From positions 124,001-188,000 of the forward strand of contig NZ_FOBD01000010.1 of NCBI RefSeq assembly GCF_900109515.1: 64,000 bases of DNA, in the 5' to 3' direction. Below are positions 11,050 to 19,998 of the stretch, one piece after another. The translations under genes and the position numbers were made by a program. How positions within the stretch are numbered: position 1 is the first letter of the stretch; each line of letters begins with the position of its first letter. The DNA comes from Paenibacillus sp. OK003 (lineage in GTDB: Bacteria > Bacillota > Bacilli > Paenibacillales > Paenibacillaceae). The notes under the pieces were generated by a model that did no database searches, was not told the DNA's origin, and was given only the letters and a program-made list of their open reading frames with translations.

Positions 11050-11667
11050 ATGGAAGAATTCAAAACACTGCAAGGCATCGTTGCACCGGTAGACCGGGTC
11101 AATGTAGATACAGATGCAATCATTCCGAAACAATTTTTGAAACGGATCGAACGGACCGGATTTGGACAATTTTTGTTCTACGAATGGCGTTTTGACGAAG
11201 AGGGTAACAACAATCCTTCTTTCGAAATGAATAAACCTCGCTACGAAGGGGCATCCATTCTGATCTCACGCGCCAACTTTGGTTGTGGATCTTCTCGTGA
11301 GCACGCACCATGGGCGATAATGGACTACGGATTCCGTTGTGTTATTGCACCATCGTATGCGGATATCTTCTATAATAACTGTTTCAAAAACGGGATCTTG
11401 CCGATTAAACTGTCGGAAGAGCAGGTTGAAGATCTGTTCCAGCGTACAGCGACACATGAAGGCTATGAGATGAATGTGAATCTGGAAAACAAAACGATTA
11501 CAGATGCTTACGGACTGCATATTGATTTTGATCTGGATGAGCATCGTCGCCAATTCCTGTTGCAAGGACTGGACGATATTGGTCTCACACTTCAACATGA
11601 TGACGAGATAGCTGCTTATGAACAACGCCACGCGGCAAAGCTGTTTGGACAAACGGCCTCAGTCTAA
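11050..11667 (+). CDS. leuD: 3-isopropylmalate dehydratase, small subunit
   Basis: The 205-residue swivelling-domain partner of LeuC. It starts with [24 protein letters not shown] and contains the substrate-loop motif [14 protein letters not shown] near residue 75 that is diagnostic for small subunits. Length is normal for the family. The ATG follows AAGGGAGA. It is co-transcribed with leuC and ended by a strong terminator. Confidence 0.96.
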   Translation: MEEFKTLQGIVAPVDRVNVDTDAIIPKQFLKRIERTGFGQFLFYEWRFDEEGNNNPSFEMNKPRYEGASILISRANFGCGSSREHAPWAIMDYGFRCVIAPSYADIFYNNCFKNGILPIKLSEEQVEDLFQRTATHEGYEMNVNLENKTITDAYGLHIDFDLDEHRRQFLLQGLDDIGLTLQHDDEIAAYEQRHAAKLFGQTASV

Positions 11668-11691
11668 TCTTTCATCTGTAGTTCGTATATC

Positions 11692-11749
11692 AAACCTCCA
11701 ATCGTGCAGGGAACTTCACCGTTCCTTGGACCGAATTGGAGGTTTTTTT
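11692..11749 (+). terminator. Terminator of leuCD
   Basis: AAACCTCCAAT pairs with AATTGGAGGTTT and is followed by T7. The loop contains a second small stem (GGAAC/GTTCC), so the structure is branched. Confidence 0.88.
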
Positions 11750-11804
11750 GCATTTGGCAATGATGCAATTATGTTTTCGAGTTGCAGGGGATTCCGACTA
11801 AATA

Positions 11805-11942
11805 TGACAACGTTGTAACCGGATGGAGTGACAATATCTGATAAACTGATTAGTAGATTATGGAAGGGTAGATAGAGTCGAGTGTTGCCTCACAGCGAAT
11901 CAGGTCGAAGGTTCAAAAGACAAACAGAATGGTGGTTGATGT
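11805..11942 (+). promoter_or_regulatory. Leader of amidase 1, sharing elements with the leader of amidase 2
   Basis: Contains TGACAACGTT (from 11805), TGCCTCA (11886) and GAAGGTTCA (11907-11915). The same three strings occur in the same order before the second amidase (13456, 13535, 13558), with nearly the same distance between the first two (81 and 79 bases). A promoter is likely here, but I cannot assign a sigma factor. Confidence 0.45.
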
Positions 11943-13349
11943 ATGAAGAAATGGTCGGCAGCAGTCTTTGTTTTTCTGTTCCTGTGTTTATTTCCTGTCA
12001 TGGCAAATGCCGATTCGTCTCCCTCGATTGTGCTGGACGGTGTGACCATTAATCAGCAGTCGGGAGCTCCGGCCGAGAATACTGGCAAAACCGTGATGGT
12101 GCCCATTCGGATCGTCTCCGAAAACCTCGGTTATCAGGTGAAATGGGAGAAAGCCACCCAGACCGTCCGTATTCTCAAAGGCAACAGCAGTATCCAGATG
12201 ACGGCAGGTGAAGATGCGGCCACCGTGAATGGAAATCGGGTGAGTCTCGATTCTCCGCCTCTAATTAAACAGGGGACTACACTGGTTCCGTTACGTTTTG
12301 TCGGTGAAGGCATGGGTCTTCAGGTGGGATGGGACAATGGAACCAAGACAGTAAGCCTATTAAGTATTCCTCCTGTAGCTGGTACCGAAGGTGAAAATGA
12401 CCCAGTGGAAGCTCCTGAACCGGAAGGGCTGTCTGAGCTTCAAAGTATCAGCTTCGGCGGGGATCGTCTAATCTTGGCAACGAACGGGAAAATCACACCG
12501 AAGGTTTCCAGTCTAAGCGGACCTGATCGTATCATCGTAGATCTGCCCGGCACCACATTTGCCAAGGAGTTCATCCAGGGACAGGCTTCCCATCCGGATG
12601 GCAGCGGGACGCTTCTGGTTACGGATTCATCGCTGGTTTCCAAGGTGCGATATGCAATGTTCAGCCAAACGCCTTCAACGGTGCGTGTGGTCCTTGATCT
12701 GAGTCAGGTGGCGACTGCCAAATGGTCACTGGGCGAGAACAACGTGTTGCTTGTTGACCTTGCGGCGAGTAATGGAGAACCAACAAGTCAGCCTGCTGTG
12801 CCAACCAATGATGGCAAAAAGGTTGTCATTATTGATCCAGGACATGGTGGACGACAGTCGGGAGCCGTCAGTGTGACAGGCGCCTATGAAAAGGACTTTA
12901 ATTTGGCTGTGGGACTCAAAGTTCAGGCACTTCTGCAACAGCATACGGAGATTCAGACGGTGATTACAAGGCAGGACGATACAGAATTATCCCTGCAGCA
13001 GCGTGTGGATATCGCCCAACTGAATCAAGCGGATATTTTTGTGTCGATCCATGGAAACAAGTTTACAACGCCTGTTCCTAATGGAATTGAAACGTTGTAC
13101 ACTCGTAAGGAAAGCAAGGAATTGGCCGACATTTTGCACAAGCATGTGTTGCCGATTACGGGATTTAAGGACCGGGGAGTCAAGACGGCAAGTCTGCATG
13201 TAACCCGTGAAACAACGATGCCCGCAGTTCTGCTTGAACTCGGATTTCTGAGTAATCCTGCTGATGAAGCAATGATGCTGACCGAAGATTATCAGAACAA
13301 ATGTGCACAGGCCATTGTAGACGGAATTGTTGAATATTTGGGTCTGTAA
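11943..13349 (+). CDS. N-acetylmuramoyl-L-alanine amidase with stalk and AMIN domains
   Basis: A 468-residue secreted peptidoglycan amidase. Residues 1-23 are a signal peptide. Residues ~25-145 are a copper amine oxidase N-terminal-like (stalk) domain, ~165-270 an AMIN domain, and ~295-468 an Amidase_3 catalytic domain. Zinc ligands and catalytic residues are visible: His in DPGHGG, Glu in AYEKDFN, His in VSIHGN and Glu in LLELGFLSN. The usual SIHAN motif is SIHGN here. It should cut the bond between MurNAc and the stem peptide during wall turnover, division or sporulation. It is closely paralogous to the next gene. Confidence 0.93.
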   Translation: MKKWSAAVFVFLFLCLFPVMANADSSPSIVLDGVTINQQSGAPAENTGKTVMVPIRIVSENLGYQVKWEKATQTVRILKGNSSIQMTAGEDAATVNGNRVSLDSPPLIKQGTTLVPLRFVGEGMGLQVGWDNGTKTVSLLSIPPVAGTEGENDPVEAPEPEGLSELQSISFGGDRLILATNGKITPKVSSLSGPDRIIVDLPGTTFAKEFIQGQASHPDGSGTLLVTDSSLVSKVRYAMFSQTPSTVRVVLDLSQVATAKWSLGENNVLLVDLAASNGEPTSQPAVPTNDGKKVVIIDPGHGGRQSGAVSVTGAYEKDFNLAVGLKVQALLQQHTEIQTVITRQDDTELSLQQRVDIAQLNQADIFVSIHGNKFTTPVPNGIETLYTRKESKELADILHKHVLPITGFKDRGVKTASLHVTRETTMPAVLLELGFLSNPADEAMMLTEDYQNKCAQAIVDGIVEYLGL

Positions 13350-13455
13350 TGTGTGTTGTGCGCAAATATGAAGATCAGGGTAGTGCGTTGTTTCAAGATG
13401 CATAATTGATAATTAAGGAAAAATGCAGACAATAAAATGTAGAAAAAGCTTGATT

Positions 13456-13607
13456 TGACAACGTTTTTTTTCTGTTATGTTGGAATATATTCGCAACTTT
13501 TGAGAGTGCGAGGCGTCTAATAGGTGTCTGGTAATGCCTCAGTGGTCAGTCGGAGCTGAAGGTTCACAACATGCGGCAAAAAAATATGAGAATGGTAGGG
13601 GTGAAGG
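13456..13607 (+). promoter_or_regulatory. Leader of amidase 2
   Basis: Starts with TTGACAACG followed by T8. GAGGC (13510-13514) and GCCTC (13536-13540) can pair across the leader. TGCCTCA and GAAGGTTCA repeat the arrangement seen before amidase 1. A clear -10 at the normal 17-base spacing from TTGACA is not evident. Confidence 0.45.
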
Positions 13608-15020
13608 ATGAAGAAGTTCGGTTTTTTGGTACTGTTATTTGTCTTTGGGCTCGTTTTCCCGGGCTATAGTCATGCAGCAGCAGATACGCACATTATCCTA
13701 GATGGGAAAGAAATTGTGCAGCCTTCGGATGCCAAAGCGGAAATCATCAATAGCAGCGTGATGGTTCCAATTCGAGTTATTTCGGAGAGCCTGGGATATG
13801 GTGTGGACTGGAAACAGGCAACAAGCACCGTGACTATTAGCAAAGACAACACTGCCATGCAGATGATTGTTGGACAGAAGACGGCAACGGTGAACGGCAG
13901 TAACGTGAACCTGGATGCCCCGCCACTCGTGAAAAATGGAACCACACTTGTGCCTTTAAGGTTCGTTGGTGAGCAAATGGGTCTTAAGGTGGGTTGGAAC
14001 AATACAACGAAGACGGTAACATTAGTTACCCAGAATTCAGGTTCCGGAAACGGGACAACCACTCCTCCGAACTCTGGTAATGATGGTGGAGGATCGGATC
14101 AGGAGGGTCTTGTACTGGTGAACGGCATCAGCTTCAGTGACAACCGCTTTTTGATTGCAACAAGCGGAAATACGAAGCCGAACGTCTTCACGATGACAGG
14201 ACCGGATCGAATCGTTATAGACTTGCCAAATACCGCATTCGCTGACTCTTTTAGTGAAGGACAAGCTCTGGACAGCAACCAGAATGGACAGCTTGTCGTG
14301 AGTGGATATCCGGACGTGTCGAAGATTCGTTATTCCTTGTACAGCAATAGTCCTTCGACCCTTCGTTTTGTCATTGATCTGAACACTGCAAAAGGTTATG
14401 ACGTGCAAAGTGACTCTGGTCTGGTTATGATTGATCTGAACAAAGAAGGCACTACAACACCGCAACCTCCTGTTGGAAACAACGGCAAAAAAGTTGTTGT
14501 TGTAGACGCTGGACATGGTGATCAGGACCCGGGAGCTATCGGTGTAACCGGCAAGAAGGAAAAAGACTTCAATCTGGCAATGGCTCTGAAAGTGGAAGCA
14601 TTGCTGAAAAAAGAATCCAACATTGACGTTGTGCTGACGCGCAGCGATGATACATTTTTGGCTTTGAAAGAACGAGTGAAGATCGCAGAAAGCTTGAAGG
14701 CAGACATCTTTATTTCTATTCATGCGAACAGCGGATCTGCAGCAGCAAACGGTGTAGAGACGTATTACACCCGTTCAAATAGTAAGGCATTGGCTACGGT
14801 AATGCACAAGTATCTCTTGCAATCATCTGGCCTGAAGGACCGCGGAGTAAAAACGGCAAGTCTCCACGTAACCCGTGAAACAACGATGCCTGCTGTTTTG
14901 CTGGAAGCTGGTTTCCTGAGCAACAAGAGCGATGAAGCCGCATTGTTCACTGAAAGTTTCCAGAACAGTGTAGCCAAAGGAATTGTTGCAGGGATCAAAG
15001 AGTATCTGGGAATTAAATAA
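13608..15020 (+). CDS. N-acetylmuramoyl-L-alanine amidase, second paralogue
   Basis: A 470-residue secreted amidase with the same layout as its neighbour: signal peptide (1-24), stalk domain (~26-145), a Gly/Asn/Thr/Pro linker (~146-165), AMIN domain (~170-275) and Amidase_3 domain (~300-470). Catalytic motifs are DAGHGD, KKEKDFN, SIHAN and LLEAGFLSN. The long shared block GLKDRGVKTASLHVTRETTM is nearly identical in both copies, indicating tandem duplication. The ATG follows AGGGGTG. The GerMN lipoprotein begins 36 bases after the stop, so the two are probably one operon. Confidence 0.94.
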   Translation: MKKFGFLVLLFVFGLVFPGYSHAAADTHIILDGKEIVQPSDAKAEIINSSVMVPIRVISESLGYGVDWKQATSTVTISKDNTAMQMIVGQKTATVNGSNVNLDAPPLVKNGTTLVPLRFVGEQMGLKVGWNNTTKTVTLVTQNSGSGNGTTTPPNSGNDGGGSDQEGLVLVNGISFSDNRFLIATSGNTKPNVFTMTGPDRIVIDLPNTAFADSFSEGQALDSNQNGQLVVSGYPDVSKIRYSLYSNSPSTLRFVIDLNTAKGYDVQSDSGLVMIDLNKEGTTTPQPPVGNNGKKVVVVDAGHGDQDPGAIGVTGKKEKDFNLAMALKVEALLKKESNIDVVLTRSDDTFLALKERVKIAESLKADIFISIHANSGSAAANGVETYYTRSNSKALATVMHKYLLQSSGLKDRGVKTASLHVTRETTMPAVLLEAGFLSNKSDEAALFTESFQNSVAKGIVAGIKEYLGIK

Positions 15021-15055
15021 GGGTTCAACCCTTATGATCAGGAGGCGGAGTTAGA

Positions 15056-15739
15056 ATGAACAAAAAATTATGGATTGCAGCGCTGCTGGTAACGGTTATG
15101 ACAGTTGCTGCTGGATGTGGAAGCAAGCCAACAGCTGCTCCAGCTCCAAATCAGACTCAAGGTGCTGGAACAGAGAACAATGCGTCTGAGGATCAGAATG
15201 AGACGGATATTACTGAACCTGTAACCGTGGAACCGGAGGATACAACGACAACGACACCTGGTACCACAGAAGGCAGTACGGAGGGCACAACGACTCCATC
15301 GGGTGGAACTACTTCGGAGAAGCCTGGAACTTCCGAAAGTAATGAGAAGAAAACCATTGATGTGTACTACACAGATCTGGAAGAGTTGGAATTGCACAAA
15401 GCAACGGCAGATATTTCTTACGCTTCGGATGATGCCAAGTACAAGGCTGCATTTGCAGCACTGCAACAAAGTAAAGACGACAAACTCGTTCCACTATGGG
15501 CGAAAGAAATTGAATTGAAATCTGTTCAGTTCAAAGACGGGGCGCTTACTCTGGATATCCACATGCCGGATACAGCCCGTCTTGGTGCAGGTGGTGAAGT
15601 GTTTGCGATTGATGCTTTGAAGCAAACGTTCTTCCAGTTTGATGAAGTCAAATCGCTTGATTTGCTGGTGGACGGCCAGAAATCCGAGAGTTTGATGGGC
15701 CATGTGGATCTTGAGCATCCAATGACACGATCCGAATAG
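15056..15739 (+). CDS. GerMN-domain lipoprotein
   Basis: A 227-residue lipoprotein with a lipobox VAAGC at Cys20, then a low-complexity Thr/Glu/Gly/Ser linker to about residue 100. The GerMN domain follows (~102-220): IDVYYTDLEELEL, LVPLWAKEIELKSVQF, LDIHMPDTARLG. GerM in B. subtilis is needed for sporulation and germination and helps assemble the sporulation channel; the domain also occurs in vegetative lipoproteins. Location next to two amidases points to a wall-related role. AGGAGGCGG precedes the ATG. Confidence 0.88.
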   Translation: MNKKLWIAALLVTVMTVAAGCGSKPTAAPAPNQTQGAGTENNASEDQNETDITEPVTVEPEDTTTTTPGTTEGSTEGTTTPSGGTTSEKPGTSESNEKKTIDVYYTDLEELELHKATADISYASDDAKYKAAFAALQQSKDDKLVPLWAKEIELKSVQFKDGALTLDIHMPDTARLGAGGEVFAIDALKQTFFQFDEVKSLDLLVDGQKSESLMGHVDLEHPMTRSE

Positions 15740-15811
15740 GTTGTATAGCATGTTGTTTTACCGTGAATCTGCGGAATATCGGCCGTTTTACATGAGAGAG
15801 GGGAATCACAG

Positions 15812-18550
15812 GTGACTTTTAAATATAATAATCCATCACACTCTAAAAAAGTAGTTTCAGCCGTGCTTGCAGGCATGATGGCCCTTAGCGCCGGCGGAGC
15901 TGCCATGGCAGCAGAATCAACAGATACGGGGCAAGGCCAGACTGCAACTGTAAACAATACAGCTGCACCAACCGGTTTGTTCAGTGATATCAAGGTCGGA
16001 TATTGGGCTGAGAAACATGTGTACAAACTGGCCTATCAAGGCATTCTTCTCGGTAACAACGGCCTGTTCCGTCCAGGAGACGCGGTAACACAGCAGGAAG
16101 CTGTGACGATGGCGATCCGTTTTATGAACAAGGAGAACCAGTTGAACGACAGCACGGCTACGGCATTACCGACAAATATGGAAGTGGGAAACTATTTCAA
16201 GCCATATGTCGCTTTGGCGCTTCAACTGGGACTGATTGATAAAACCGAAGAATCTACTGTGGATGTATCCAAAACATCCTGGGGGCAGAAGCAGGCATCA
16301 CGTGAATGGATTACAAAATTGCTGATCCGTTCGTTGAACAAAGATGCTGAAGCAAAGGCACAAAATAATCAATCTACCGGGTTTGCTGATAATGATAGCA
16401 TTTCAGAAAGTGGCAAAGGTTACATCAATCTGGCTGTAAGCCTGGATCTGGCCAAAGGTGTAGATGGCAACAAATTTAATCCAACCGGCTCTGTAACTCG
16501 TGCTCAACTCGCTACATTCTTCAGCCGTGGCGAAACGTTAACGGATACGAAGTATGCGAACACATCCACGGGTTATGTAACTGGATTAAAAGATGGGCAG
16601 ATCACGCTGGTTGTGGACGGAAAAGCTGTTAACTTCGCAGTGAACAGCAGTACGCCTTACTTTACTAAAGACAGTGAATCCCGTGCATCGTCTGCAGATG
16701 TGAAGCTGTATACCAAAGTTCAGATTGTAGGTACTACCGGTACGGCTTCCTATGTCGAAGTGGTCGATGCTACGCCGCAGGTAGAAAGCGTTGAAGGTAC
16801 GTTTGCTCGTTCATTATCAGGGAATAAAATTGGCTTGTTTGTAGGCGAGAATTATGAAACATACGGCTATGATGAGGCAACGGCATTTATCGATCAAAAC
16901 GGAAATGCAATTAAACTGTCTGATATTACAGCAGATAGCACCATTGAAGTACAACGTGAAACGTTCTCGGCTGACAAAAAGACAGTTGTTATTCGTGTGA
17001 AGTCCGGTATTGTCAACAAAAGTGATAGTGGTGTCGTTGCGGAAGTAACGACTGCTGCCAAAACGATTAAGCTTACCAATGCAGCCGGAACTACAGAGCA
17101 ATACACGTATAACGATAATTTGATTATTCGTTACCAGGACCGAATCCTTACCTTGGCTGAGCTCAAAGCGGGAAGTGCAGTGAAATATACGGTCAAAGAC
17201 AGCATCCTGCAAACGATCGAATTGTCGCAAGGTGTAGAGCAATCTGTACGCGGTACACTGGTGGAGATCGGTGGTAACCAATCGACACTGACGTTTAAAC
17301 GTGAAGGTGGATCGCTGGAAGCGAAGCTGCTTGCAGAAAAGCCGGAAGTCATTATTAACGGAATCCAGGATGCTACGCTGAATGATCTGATTACGGACGC
17401 AACCAATGGAGATCAGGTTGAACTTACGCTAAACTCTGAAGACCGTGTGACGCGTATTCAAGTGATTGGACGTCAGATGGAGCCAATGAACGGGGTTTCC
17501 GTTGTATCCTACAACAGTAAAACAAAAGTATTGACGGTTCTCGACAGCAATAAAAAACCGTTTGTGTTCACGCTGGATGACAAAACGAAGCTGGACTACA
17601 ACACATCGAAGCCTACACTTGCTGGATTGGAGTCTTTGTTAAATGATGGTCGCAAATTGGATCTGACGTATGTAGGAACTCGTGCGCTATCCGTTAAAGT
17701 GATCTACAAATACGAAGGCACAATCAGCAGTATTGATACTTCGGGCAGAAAAATCAGTTTGTTGTCTGGAAACCAAACGATCACGGTGCCGTACTCCACG
17801 GTTCCAACCATCGAGATCTACAACAAATCTGGAGCAAGTCTGAGCGATCTGAAGATCGGTGATAATGTCACAGTTACGCTGGGTTCAAATCAGGACTATG
17901 TGCAGAAAGTGGCTTTGAACACCGTGGCTCAATTTGAAGTAGTCTCTGTAGAGACCAATGGTCGTGTTCGTGTAAAATCGGATTCGCTGACAAGTCAGTT
18001 CTATGTCGATCAAGCGGTTCTGACAGGAGAAAGTGGTCAGACCATTACGGCGTCACAATTGACAGCGGGCAACCTGATTAACGTTACATTTGAGGGAACG
18101 ACGCCTAAAGCGGTTCAAGTTGTTAAACGTACGCTTGCGGAGGTTACATCTGTTGATGCTTCGTCAGTTACACTGAAACTGTTCAATGGTCAAAGTGAGA
18201 CGGTTCCTGTTAGTGGTTCTGTAAAAGTAGTCAAATCGGGATCTACGTTAACCACACTTGGCAGTCTTACTGTAGGTGATCGTGTTGAGATGACGAAGGA
18301 TACGGATAATTCCACCCGTTTCAGAGTGTTAACTGTCATGAGCAAACAGTTCTGGTCTTATGATGGAGTGGGCAACCAAATTTTGGTTAAACGTGAGTCC
18401 ACATCTGACACGAATTATCGTTTTGCACTGGGTACAGGCGCATTTGTTCACCAGGGTGACAACACTTTAAGCGTGCAATCTCTCAAAGATAATGATAATA
18501 TTGTATTGTATCTCCTGAACAACGTTGTACTGGAGATCCAAAAACAGTAA
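15812..18550 (+). CDS. S-layer homology domain protein with long beta-rich stalk
   Basis: A 912-residue exported protein starting at GTG after GAGAGAGGGG. Residues 1-33 are a signal peptide. Three SLH domains follow at ~50-105, 125-185 and 190-243, visible from YWAEKHVYKLAYQGILLGNN and the NKFNPTGSVTRAQLATFF block; SLH domains bind pyruvylated secondary wall polymer. The remaining ~670 residues are repetitive beta-rich modules (GTFARSLSG, GTLVEIGG, GTISSIDTSG starts) with no enzyme motif. It could be an S-layer or wall-surface structural protein. A strong terminator follows. Confidence 0.88.
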   Translation: MTFKYNNPSHSKKVVSAVLAGMMALSAGGAAMAAESTDTGQGQTATVNNTAAPTGLFSDIKVGYWAEKHVYKLAYQGILLGNNGLFRPGDAVTQQEAVTMAIRFMNKENQLNDSTATALPTNMEVGNYFKPYVALALQLGLIDKTEESTVDVSKTSWGQKQASREWITKLLIRSLNKDAEAKAQNNQSTGFADNDSISESGKGYINLAVSLDLAKGVDGNKFNPTGSVTRAQLATFFSRGETLTDTKYANTSTGYVTGLKDGQITLVVDGKAVNFAVNSSTPYFTKDSESRASSADVKLYTKVQIVGTTGTASYVEVVDATPQVESVEGTFARSLSGNKIGLFVGENYETYGYDEATAFIDQNGNAIKLSDITADSTIEVQRETFSADKKTVVIRVKSGIVNKSDSGVVAEVTTAAKTIKLTNAAGTTEQYTYNDNLIIRYQDRILTLAELKAGSAVKYTVKDSILQTIELSQGVEQSVRGTLVEIGGNQSTLTFKREGGSLEAKLLAEKPEVIINGIQDATLNDLITDATNGDQVELTLNSEDRVTRIQVIGRQMEPMNGVSVVSYNSKTKVLTVLDSNKKPFVFTLDDKTKLDYNTSKPTLAGLESLLNDGRKLDLTYVGTRALSVKVIYKYEGTISSIDTSGRKISLLSGNQTITVPYSTVPTIEIYNKSGASLSDLKIGDNVTVTLGSNQDYVQKVALNTVAQFEVVSVETNGRVRVKSDSLTSQFYVDQAVLTGESGQTITASQLTAGNLINVTFEGTTPKAVQVVKRTLAEVTSVDASSVTLKLFNGQSETVPVSGSVKVVKSGSTLTTLGSLTVGDRVEMTKDTDNSTRFRVLTVMSKQFWSYDGVGNQILVKRESTSDTNYRFALGTGAFVHQGDNTLSVQSLKDNDNIVLYLLNNVVLEIQKQ

Positions 18551-18580
18551 TCGTTTCTTTTCGAGGATCAAAAGAATGAC

Positions 18581-18622
18581 CGTCTTGATGCGGGATCTTT
18601 CCCGTATCAGGACGTTTTTTTT
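18581..18622 (+). terminator. Terminator after the SLH protein gene
   Basis: CGTCTTGATGCGGG and CCCGTATCAGGACG form a long stem with a six-base loop, followed by T8. Confidence 0.9.
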
Positions 18623-18713
18623 GCAAGATTTTTGGGGTCCCCGCAAAGTACTCGAAAGAAGCTTCGAAGTAAGGCTCCACGGCGTGGAGTCATTTTGTGG
18701 GAGGTAGCTCTTC

Positions 18714-19409
18714 ATGAATGCAGCCACTGTTAGGCATATACTCGATACAATGGAAGCGATGTTTCCTGACGCACATTGCGAATTAAATCACAGCAATGCG
18801 TTTGAATTGACTGTAGCCGTCCTTTTGTCTGCCCAGTGCACCGACGAAACGGTAAATAAGGTAACCGCAGACTTGTTCAAAAAGTACACCAGTCCTGCCG
18901 ATTATCTGGCAGTTCCTCTCGAAGAGCTGGAACAGGATATCCGGCGTATCGGCTTGTACCGAAACAAGGCCAAGCATATTCAGAACATGTGCCGAATTTT
19001 AATAGAGCAGTATGGCGGTGATGTACCGCAGGAACATGATCAGCTTGTGACGCTCCCTGGTGTAGGGCGGAAAACGGCAAATGTCGTTGTATCCAATGCA
19101 TTTGGAGTCCCGGCAATTGCGGTGGATACGCATGTTGAACGTGTATCCAAAAGGCTGGCACTGGCAGGTTGGGATGACTCCGTACTTGAAGTCGAGAAAA
19201 AACTGATGAAGCGCGTACCCCGGGATGAGTGGACTTTAACTCATCATCGGATCATATTTTTTGGACGCTACCATTGCAAGGCACAAAACCCTCAATGTCA
19301 TGTCTGTCCATTGCTGGACATATGCAGAGAAGGGAAAAAGCGTATGAAAACGTCCCAAATCAGGAAAGATAAGGAACGTGCCACAACCCCAAAACGAAAA
19401 ATAAATTAA
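18714..19409 (+). CDS. nth: Endonuclease III
   Basis: A 231-residue DNA glycosylase/AP lyase for oxidised pyrimidines in base-excision repair. The helix-hairpin-helix LPGVGRKTANVV carries catalytic Lys120 and the following VDTHVERV carries Asp138, the same numbering as the E. coli enzyme. The C-terminal C-X6-C-X2-C-X5-C cluster (from CKAQNPQCHVCPLLDIC) binds [4Fe-4S]. GGGAGG lies about 10 bases before the ATG. About 20 charged residues extend past the cluster (KRMKTSQIRKDKERATTPKR). Confidence 0.97.
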   Translation: MNAATVRHILDTMEAMFPDAHCELNHSNAFELTVAVLLSAQCTDETVNKVTADLFKKYTSPADYLAVPLEELEQDIRRIGLYRNKAKHIQNMCRILIEQYGGDVPQEHDQLVTLPGVGRKTANVVVSNAFGVPAIAVDTHVERVSKRLALAGWDDSVLEVEKKLMKRVPRDEWTLTHHRIIFFGRYHCKAQNPQCHVCPLLDICREGKKRMKTSQIRKDKERATTPKRKIN

Positions 19410-19432
19410 TGAGCAGAAGAGGATGAGTAATC

Positions 19433-19705
19433 ATGAAATGCATTTCCGTGTACACTGACAATTTTGAGGCCTTCTCCGATATTTTCGAACAAATCGTTGA
19501 ACAGGAAATGGCTGAAAACGAAGAAAAAGAAGTAGAAGGCATCACTGTAAGCCATTCTGGCGATGTGCCTGAACATTATTTGGAGCGTATGTCCACGAAA
19601 CCAGAAGTGGTTGTCATGAGAGACAAAGGTCGTGACATTACGATTTTGCAGCATGGACAAGTATTTGAAATTTTGCTGCCTTCGATGGAGAACGCTGTTT
19701 CCTAA
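19433..19705 (+). CDS. Conserved-looking small acidic protein of unknown function (90 aa)
   Basis: A 90-residue soluble acidic protein (EQEMAENEEKEVEG). Its beginning MKCISVYTDNFEAFSDIFE suggests a small alpha/beta domain. I cannot assign a family. It starts 23 bases after nth and is likely co-transcribed with it. AAGAGGATGAG provides a modest ribosome site. The first terminator is about 115 bases after the stop. Confidence 0.65.
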   Translation: MKCISVYTDNFEAFSDIFEQIVEQEMAENEEKEVEGITVSHSGDVPEHYLERMSTKPEVVVMRDKGRDITILQHGQVFEILLPSMENAVS

Positions 19706-19819
19706 GAGATTCGCAATAATAAGATATGCTGCTTCTATGTCACAGGGTTATCCTTTTGAAGGTGATCCAATTGGACATGGACGCAGCATGCTTCTTATGG
19801 AATACAATCGTTTCACAGA

Positions 19820-19850
19820 TAAAACCGACAGCATCGGTTTTATTTTTTTA
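19820..19850 (+). terminator. Terminator of the nth operon
   Basis: AAAACCGA-CAGCA-TCGGTTTT followed by ATTTTTTTA. No credible gene lies between 19706 and 19998. Confidence 0.88.
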
Positions 19851-19998
19851 TGTGGAGAATCTGAGTGGAATTTTCTTTGTCAGCCATCTTGCATTCAAAT
19901 CGTTCAATTTCCAACTTGATAATGGTAAAATAAATGAATTATAAGATAAAGACATCGGACCAGATGTCAAATTAGAGGAGCCAGGGGGAAGGCCAGTC

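Noticed and set aside
11820..11942. c-di-AMP or c-di-GMP riboswitch before the first amidase
   Set aside because: Such switches often precede amidases, but the conserved blocks of either class are absent.
19632..19944. Two overlapping open frames downstream of the nth operon
   Set aside because: They run through the terminator at 19820-19850 and have no ribosome site.
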